NCBI GenBank assembly: GCA_044222245.1
Contig: JBGANQ010000001.1
Span: forward strand, 1-64,000
Reading direction: 5' to 3'
DNA length: 64,000 nt
From: CALFML01 sp044222245
GTDB lineage: Bacteria > Myxococcota_A > Polyangia > Palsa-1104 > JAEUJZ01
The position numbers and the translations under genes were made by a program. The stretch's first letter is position 1. Every line of letters begins with the position of its first letter. Shown here piece by piece: positions 54,616-64,000 of this stretch. The notes beneath the pieces were generated by a model. The model ran no database searches. It saw nothing but the letters and a program-made list of their open reading frames with translations, and was not told where the DNA came from.

Positions 54616-57595
54616 CTCCGCAGCCGGCTCCACCCTCGGCGAGCGCGTGCTGCGCGGCGCCGTGGCGGGGCTGTTCGCCGCCGTCTTTCTCGGCGGGCTG
54701 GATGCGCTGGCCAGCGCTGAGGGGGTGGCGCGCCAGTTCGACTCGCCCGAGCAGCGGCTGTGGTTCGCCCTGCTGGCGGTGCTGGCGCCGGTGCCAGTGC
54801 TGCTGCTGTGGGGGGCGGCGCAGGCGGCGCTCGCCCACGCCCTGGCGGCGCTCGCCCACGCCCTGGCGGCGCTCGGTCGCCGGGCCGGCGGCGCCAGCCT
54901 GCGCACCCAGTACCGCTGGATGGGCCGGCTCGGCGCGCTGCTGGCGACGCCCGCGGTGGTCTGGCTGTGCGGCCAGGTCTTCAGCGGGCCGCGGGCGCAG
55001 CTGATTCCCGGGCGCCGGCTGCTCGCCGGGCTGCTCGGGATGCTGGCGGTCGCCGGGCTCAACCTGGCGATCCAGCTGGCGCTGCGGCTGGGTGACTGGG
55101 TGCGCGCGGGGGCCAGGCGGCGGCGGGCGCTCACGCTGGCACTGCCCATCGGCGCGCTGCTCGTGCTCGGGTACCTGGCCGACCGTCGGGTGCTGCCGCG
55201 CCTTTATCCGTGGTTTCACCTGAGCCTGCAGGTAGCGCTGGTGCTGGGCGCGCAGCTCGCCGCCGGCCTGCTGCTGGCCGCTTCAGCGCGCCGCCGCGTC
55301 GCGGCGCTGCTCGCGGTGGCAGGCCTGGGGCTGCTCGGCGGCGGCTGGGCCGTGCACCGCTTGCAGCGCGCCCAGACCCTGCGCGGCCTCGCCCTGGAGC
55401 ACACGAGCCTGGTCGCCCAGATCCTGCGCGGCGACAGCGCCGTGCGCGGCCACCGGCGGGCGCTGCCGCCGCCGCCCGAGCTCATCGCCGAGCCCGATGC
55501 GCTGACGCCGCCGCCGTTTGCCGGCCCGCGCCTGGCCGGGCGCGACGTGTTCCTGATCACCGTCGACGCCCTGCGCTTTGATCGGGTGAGCGCGGCGACC
55601 ATGCCGTTTGTCGCTTCGCTGCTGCCGCAGGCGGTGGTGTTCCGCCGCGCCTACACCCAGGTCCCGCACACCTCGTTCGCCATCGCGACGCTTTTGACCG
55701 GCAAGCCGGTCTACGCGCTGATGACGCTCGGCCAGGACGCCGGCAGCCACGAGACGCTGCCGCTTATCCTGCGCCGCTTCCGCTACAAGACCGCGGCGTT
55801 TTATCCGCCGTCGGTGTTCTACGTCGAGCACGAGCGCCTGCGCCGCCTTGAGGAGTCGGCCTACGGCTTCGAGTACGTCAAGTTCGAGTACCTGGCGGCG
55901 CCGCAGCGGACCGCCCAGCTCATGCGCTTCTTAGAGGAGGAGCAGCCGCCGCGGGTGTTCGCCTGGGTGCACTACCTGGAGCCGCACGAGCCCTACGACT
56001 CCCACCCCGGCGGCCCCGACCCGAGCCGGCCCGATCGCGAGCGCTACGACGGCGAGGTCCGCTTCATCGACGACGAGCTGCGCCGCCTGTGCGACTACCT
56101 GCGCCGCACCCGCCCCTCGGCGCTGCTGATCCTGGCCGCGGATCACGGCGAGGAGTTCGGCGAGCACGGCGGCCGCTACCACGGCACCAGCCTCTATGAG
56201 GAGCAGGTCCATGTGCCGCTTGTGATCGTCGACCTAGCCAACCTGGCGCCGGCCACGGCCGCCGGCGCCGCAGCGGGAGGTCCGGTGGTGACGCCGCGGC
56301 TGGCGGCGCAGCAGCTAGACCAGCCGGTGGGGCTTATCGATGTGGCGCCGACGGTGCTCGGGCTCCTGGACATCGAGCCGTCGGTGCGCATGCGCGGGCA
56401 CGACCTGGCGCCGTGGCTTTTGACGCGCGCCGCGACCTTGCCGCTGTGGCCGGTGTTTAGCGAGATTGGCCGCAAGAAGATGGTCGTGCGCGGCGACCAG
56501 AAGCTGATCTGCGACTTTGCCGCGGACAGCTGCCAGGCCTTTGCGCTAAAGCGCGACCCGCAGGAGCGGCGCAGCATCCTGGAGAGCGCGCCGGCGAGCG
56601 CCGCCGAGCTGCGGCTGTCCCTGGATCGCTTCATTGCCGAGGCGCGCCGGTTCGAAGAGGCCCCGGCCGACCGGACCCCGGCGGCGGCGGCCGAGCGGTC
56701 GGCGGCCCTGTCGCGCGGGCGGATGGGCGATCGCGGGGCGCTGCCGGTGCTGGTCGCCCTGGCCACCGATGCGCGGGCGCCGCGCGCGCAGCGGCAGAGC
56801 GCGCTGGCGGTGGTGGCGCAGCTGACCGCGAGCGTGCTGCCGAGCGCGGGGGCGGCGGCCGACGCGCTGCTCGGCGAGCCGCCGCTGGCCGACCCGACGG
56901 TTCGCGCCGGGCTGCGCGAGCTGTTCCCCGCGGCAAGCCGCGCGACGCCGCTCGACCTGACAGAGCTGCGCTGGGCCGCCGTGCTGCGCCTGCGGCTGCG
57001 CCCGACCGCGGCGCTGCCCGAGGAGGATGCAGCAGACCGCGAGGCGCAGCAGGCGGTCGCGGCCCTGCTTCGCGATGAGCGCGCCGACTCCGAGCAGCGC
57101 TTGGCCGCAGCCCTGGCGCTGCTGGCGCTGCCGCAGTGTCGAGCGCCGGCGCCGGGGACAAGAGCTGCTGCCGCCGCGAAGCTCGACTGCGTGGACCTGT
57201 GGCTGGCGGCGCTTCCCGCCGCGATGAGCCTGGATGATCCAGACCGCGTCCGGCCGCTGCTGCTGGCGCTCGGCCGGACCCGCGACGCCCGCGCCGTGCC
57301 GACGCTGCTGGCCCTGGTGGAGCCAGCGGTGCGCAGCCGGCCCGATCTAGTCGGCGCGCTCGGACTTTCGGGGCAGCCGGCGGCGGTGCCAGCGGTGGCC
57401 GAGCTGCTCGCCAGCGACCCCTACGTGCCGGTGCGCGCCGCCGCCGCGACCGCGCTCGGCCGACTCGGCGGTCCGGCGGCGCAGAGCGCCCTTCTCCGCG
57501 CCCAGTCCCGCGAGCGCGAGCAGCAGGTCCTTGTCGCCATCGCTGCCGCCCTGGCCGGCCAGGACCCGGCACCCACCCCAGATAGAGCGCCCTAA
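54566..57595 (+). CDS. Membrane-anchored alkaline-phosphatase/sulfatase-superfamily protein with HEAT-like repeats
   Basis: 1009 aa if the ATG at 54566 is used; a TTG at 54602 would shorten it by 12 and reduce overlap with the preceding gene from 50 to 14 bp. Residues 25-265 contain about five membrane helices. Residues 325-665 are a sulfatase-like hydrolase domain: FLITVDALRFDRV (metal Asp), VPHTSFAIATLLTG with Thr/Ser where sulfatases have formylglycine Cys, WVHYLEPHEPYD, and ILAADHGEEFGEHGG. This favours a phospho-transfer or phosphodiesterase activity, as in LtaS/EptA relatives. From about 690 the chain is Ala/Leu-rich alpha-helical repeats resembling HEAT, including AVPTLLALVEPAVRSRPDLV and PVRAAAATALGRLGG. 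Confidence 0.82.
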   Translation: MVCWPRRRSSRRLSTPSSAAGSTLGERVLRGAVAGLFAAVFLGGLDALASAEGVARQFDSPEQRLWFALLAVLAPVPVLLLWGAAQAALAHALAALAHALAALGRRAGGASLRTQYRWMGRLGALLATPAVVWLCGQVFSGPRAQLIPGRRLLAGLLGMLAVAGLNLAIQLALRLGDWVRAGARRRRALTLALPIGALLVLGYLADRRVLPRLYPWFHLSLQVALVLGAQLAAGLLLAASARRRVAALLAVAGLGLLGGGWAVHRLQRAQTLRGLALEHTSLVAQILRGDSAVRGHRRALPPPPELIAEPDALTPPPFAGPRLAGRDVFLITVDALRFDRVSAATMPFVASLLPQAVVFRRAYTQVPHTSFAIATLLTGKPVYALMTLGQDAGSHETLPLILRRFRYKTAAFYPPSVFYVEHERLRRLEESAYGFEYVKFEYLAAPQRTAQLMRFLEEEQPPRVFAWVHYLEPHEPYDSHPGGPDPSRPDRERYDGEVRFIDDELRRLCDYLRRTRPSALLILAADHGEEFGEHGGRYHGTSLYEEQVHVPLVIVDLANLAPATAAGAAAGGPVVTPRLAAQQLDQPVGLIDVAPTVLGLLDIEPSVRMRGHDLAPWLLTRAATLPLWPVFSEIGRKKMVVRGDQKLICDFAADSCQAFALKRDPQERRSILESAPASAAELRLSLDRFIAEARRFEEAPADRTPAAAAERSAALSRGRMGDRGALPVLVALATDARAPRAQRQSALAVVAQLTASVLPSAGAAADALLGEPPLADPTVRAGLRELFPAASRATPLDLTELRWAAVLRLRLRPTAALPEEDAADREAQQAVAALLRDERADSEQRLAAALALLALPQCRAPAPGTRAAAAAKLDCVDLWLAALPAAMSLDDPDRVRPLLLALGRTRDARAVPTLLALVEPAVRSRPDLVGALGLSGQPAAVPAVAELLASDPYVPVRAAAATALGRLGGPAAQSALLRAQSREREQQVLVAIAAALAGQDPAPTPDRAP

Positions 57596-57900
57596 AAGCG
57601 GTCGCCCCGAGCGAAGCCCGGCAGAGTCAGCGCAGGGCCAAGCAGCTCGCGAGCCGCGCTGCTGCGCCCCGACCAGGCACAATCGTGCACTGCCCGGAAC
57701 AGGCCCTGCCCAGCACAGCGGTCGTCACCAACCCGCTGAGCGCCATAAAGAGCCGCGCCGCCGCCCGGGCCTCCGCGTCAGAGCCATCGGCCAGGATGCC
57801 CCAGCCGGTCCCCGACCAAGCCGGATCATCGCAGCTGCTGGCGGCGCCGGTGAGTTCACCGCGCTCGGCGGCAGCTCCAGGGCCTCGACTGCAGCGCGGC
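57596..57900. other. Convergent intergenic region
   Basis: 305 bp between the sulfatase-like gene and the kinase gene. No credible coding region, RNA or clear terminator was seen. Confidence 0.5.
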
Positions 57901-59865
<1,965 letters not shown>

Positions 59866-59958
59866 CGGCAAAACTCCAGCGTCTTAAGCTCCTTGGCCGC
59901 GGTGCGTAGCGAAGCCGCCCTAGTGGCGGCCCTAATTAAATCTCTAAGCCAGGCCCGC

Positions 59959-59986
59959 TACCGTGGGCGTCGGAGAGCGCACGGTA
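59959..59986. promoter_or_regulatory. Inverted repeat TACCGTG-N14-CACGGTA
   Basis: Perfect 7-bp arms with a 14-nt spacer; arm centres are 21 bp apart (two helical turns), the spacing of a dimeric regulator site. It lies 94 bp upstream of the kinase start. Function inferred only. Confidence 0.3.
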
Positions 59987-60129
59987 ACTTTATCAAATTT
60001 TCCGGCGGCGCGAAAGCCGAACTCGCGGCAAAAGCCGCCTTGCCGACGCTACCTTCGGCGCCGGGCGACTCCGGCCGATCCGAGGGGCCGGACCGGCGAC
60101 GCTCAGGGTCCCTGAAGCGCCGGCCCAGC

Positions 60130-60194
60130 GCCAGGCCGGCGCCAGGCCGGCGCCAGGCCGGCGCCAGGCCGGCGCCAGGCCAGCGCCAGGCCGG
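60130..60194. repeat. 11-bp tandem repeat array
   Basis: About six copies of GCCAGGCCGGC, the first four exact and the last two with one or two changes, in the region upstream of the pyrophosphatase promoter. Confidence 0.92.
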
Positions 60195-60241
60195 ATCCGG
60201 GCCCGGCCCTGCGGCGCCCGGCCCGACCGGCATCTTCCTTC

Positions 60242-60271
60242 TTTACAGCGTCAGCCAGTGTTGTCTATAAC
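60242..60271 (+). promoter_or_regulatory. Sigma-70 promoter of hppA
   Basis: TTTACA (60242-60247), 18-nt spacer, TATAAC (60266-60271). Each box has one mismatch. It would give a leader of about 150 nt. Confidence 0.65.
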
Positions 60272-60430
60272 TCCGCCCACGCTGCACTGGCGTAGGGACA
60301 GGCTTATCTCGCAAACACCCCCAGCAAGACCCCAGCCTACAGGTGCCCCGGTCCGGGGCTCGCTTGTGCCCTGTTCCAGCTCGCTTTGTTGCAAAAACCA
60401 CTTAACGCCGATCTTCGGAGGTCCCAGGAA

Positions 60431-62929
<2,499 letters not shown>

Positions 62930-63091
62930 CGCCGCAGTCGTCGTCCGCCCCGCGCTGCTCCTCTCCTCTCTCCGCAAAAATTTCCAAAGCTCGCCCCCGC
63001 CGCGCCCCGCTCGGCGGGGCCGCGCTGCCAGGCACGGCGAATCGTCGCTGCCCGGGCAGCGCTTGCGCCGCTGCGTGGTATGCTCAGAGCC

Positions 63092-63751
63092 GTGAAGCCA
63101 AGCGAGTTTGAGCAGGCGATTTTGGAGCTGGCGATGACCACGCGGGTGCCGCTGACGCGCGCCAACATCCTCTTTTACACCGGCGTCGCCACCAAGCAGG
63201 CCGAGAAGTACCTCGATGAGATGCTCGGCAGCGGCCTTATCGAGTTCGACAGCGACGACAGCGGTGAGATCTTCTACACCGTCTGCGGCGCCAAGCGGCC
63301 CCCCGCCGGGGCCACCCAGCTCACCCGCTGCAGCGCCTGCCGGCGAGCGACCGGCGCCGGCACCCGCTGCACCCGCTGCGGCCAGCTCCTGGACCCGCAG
63401 CTGCGCGCCCTGCGCACCGACATCGAGCGGGCCGGCAGCGCGCTCGATCTGGTGCGGCGCGGCGGCGGCGGTCTTTTGGCGACGCCCAAAGAAGGCGACA
63501 AGAACGTCGCGGTGGCGGGCCTTTTGGGCCTGTTGGGGCCGATGGGCTGGTTCTACGCCGCGCCGCTGCGCGAGGCGGGCCTGGCGACCGCGGCGTTCAT
63601 GCTGGTGTACTGGCTGGTGCCGCACCTCATCCTTTATCCGCTGATGACCCTGCTCCTGCCCGCCTCGGCGCTGGTCGGGGCGGCCTACGCCTGGAAGCAC
63701 AATCGCTCGGGGCGCCGCAGCGGCCTGTTCACCGAAGACGAGTCGGCCTGA
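63092..63751 (+). CDS. Winged-helix, zinc-ribbon and membrane-helix protein of unknown function
   Basis: 219 aa from the GTG at 63092 (VKPSEFEQAILEL), preferred over the ATG 12 bp earlier because a TATGCT box ends 7 nt before it. Residues 1-65 look like a winged helix (LTRANILFYTGVATKQAEKYL, LGSGLIEFDSDDSGEIFY). A zinc ribbon follows (CSACRRATGAGTRCTRCG, two CxxC). Two hydrophobic helices (about 135-190, VAGLLGLLGPMGWFY and LATAAFMLVYWLVPHLILY) end the protein. A membrane-bound regulator with a DNA-binding head is plausible. Family not recognised. Confidence 0.7.
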   Translation: MKPSEFEQAILELAMTTRVPLTRANILFYTGVATKQAEKYLDEMLGSGLIEFDSDDSGEIFYTVCGAKRPPAGATQLTRCSACRRATGAGTRCTRCGQLLDPQLRALRTDIERAGSALDLVRRGGGGLLATPKEGDKNVAVAGLLGLLGPMGWFYAAPLREAGLATAAFMLVYWLVPHLILYPLMTLLLPASALVGAAYAWKHNRSGRRSGLFTEDESA

Positions 63752-63804
63752 GCAGCGGCTCAGCGCCGACGCTGCCGCCGCTGGCCAAGCCCGCTGAATA
63801 GCCC

Positions 63805-64000
63805 ATGAGCACGACCCAGCTCCTCTTGTCGACCTCCGCCGCGGGTGACCCGACGCGCGGGCTGCCGCAGCCAGGTGAGCTCGCGACCGCCGGGGCGCTG
63901 GCCGCCGCCGGGCCGGCGCTGCGACTGCGCCCCCTCACCGAGGCAGAGCTGGCCCCGGCGGTGGCGCTGCTCGAAGCCGCGCTGAGCTGGGATCGCATCG
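63805..64000 (+). CDS. GNAT-like N-acetyltransferase (partial, runs off right edge)
   Basis: The first 65 codons from the ATG at 63805. After an Ala/Gly/Pro-rich N-terminus, LRLRPLTEAELAPAVALLEAAL is a typical first strand and helix of a GNAT acetyltransferase. The catalytic part lies outside the window, so the assignment is tentative. Confidence 0.5.
   Translation, partial: MSTTQLLLSTSAAGDPTRGLPQPGELATAGALAAAGPALRLRPLTEAELAPAVALLEAALSWDRI

Larger units (their letters stand above)
59866..60430. other. Divergent intergenic region with inverted and tandem repeats
   Basis: 565 bp between the kinase and pyrophosphatase starts. It contains an AT-rich patch near 59934-60000 with an inverted repeat, a GC-rich 11-bp tandem array, and the pyrophosphatase promoter. 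No gene recognised. Confidence 0.65.

Noticed and set aside
63004..63020. Perfect GCCCCGC / GCGGGGC hairpin after the pyrophosphatase gene
   Set aside because: No T run follows, and such stems are common in this base composition, so it is not called a terminator.

Overview
The window is 64 kb of GC-rich chromosomal DNA. Dense gene packing, start/stop overlaps, a PEGA-domain Ser/Thr kinase, an intact-looking gspC-to-gspN secretion operon and a cluster of microcompartment vertex genes together suggest a myxobacterium or another Myxococcota/deltaproteobacterial relative. This is inference from gene content: no rRNA, tRNA, CRISPR array, prophage or insertion sequence was seen.

Layout. 1-15.1 kb (minus strand): one type II secretion operon in the order gspC-D-E-F-G-H-I-J-K-L-M-N. 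gspN runs off the left edge and gspD carries an apparent one-base frameshift. 15.3-20.2 kb: NagZ-like glycosidase, a redoxin-fold secreted protein coupled to a CrtI-type desaturase, and a fused Alg14/Alg13-like glycosyltransferase. 20.2-22.9 kb: an fmdB-groES-groEL heat-shock operon with a CIRCE operator, an overlapping sigma-70 promoter and a strong terminator. 23-33.7 kb: polyprenyl-phosphate sugar transferase, thyX, RND/MMPL transporter, a HicB-like protein with a Gly/Arg-rich tail, a lipoprotein pair, an APC permease and an anti-sigma-like ATPase. 33.7-38.8 kb: thiolase plus isopropylmalate-synthase-family enzyme flanked by two paralogous small proteins, then a double HCCA-isomerase fusion with a DsbD-alpha-like lipoprotein.

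39-43.6 kb is the most unusual part. Four consecutive, translationally overlapping EutN/CcmL (BMC-P) microcompartment vertex genes follow a small two-repeat protein gene and run into an outer-membrane barrel gene. No shell hexamer, trimer or cargo enzyme is present, so this looks like a satellite vertex locus or a use of pentamers outside a standard shell. 43.7-50.1 kb: secreted and lipoprotein genes, an M15-type peptidase, a Tyr/Pro-rich repeat protein, a ComEC-like hydrolase with DUF3006 partner, a Trm112-like protein and a PilZ protein. 50.3-57.6 kb: M28 and S58 peptidases transcribed divergently from one shared -10 region, a PLP enzyme, and a membrane alkaline-phosphatase-superfamily protein with a C-terminal repeat domain. 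57.9-64 kb: Ser/Thr kinase, proton-pumping pyrophosphatase, a winged-helix/zinc-ribbon membrane protein and the start of a GNAT-like gene.

Two genome-level patterns stand out. Several genes have promoter-like -35/-10 pairs ending only 6-8 nt before the start codon, implying leaderless mRNAs. A roughly 100-bp intergenic element with conserved ends and a conserved hairpin occurs at least twice, each time just downstream of a co-oriented gene.
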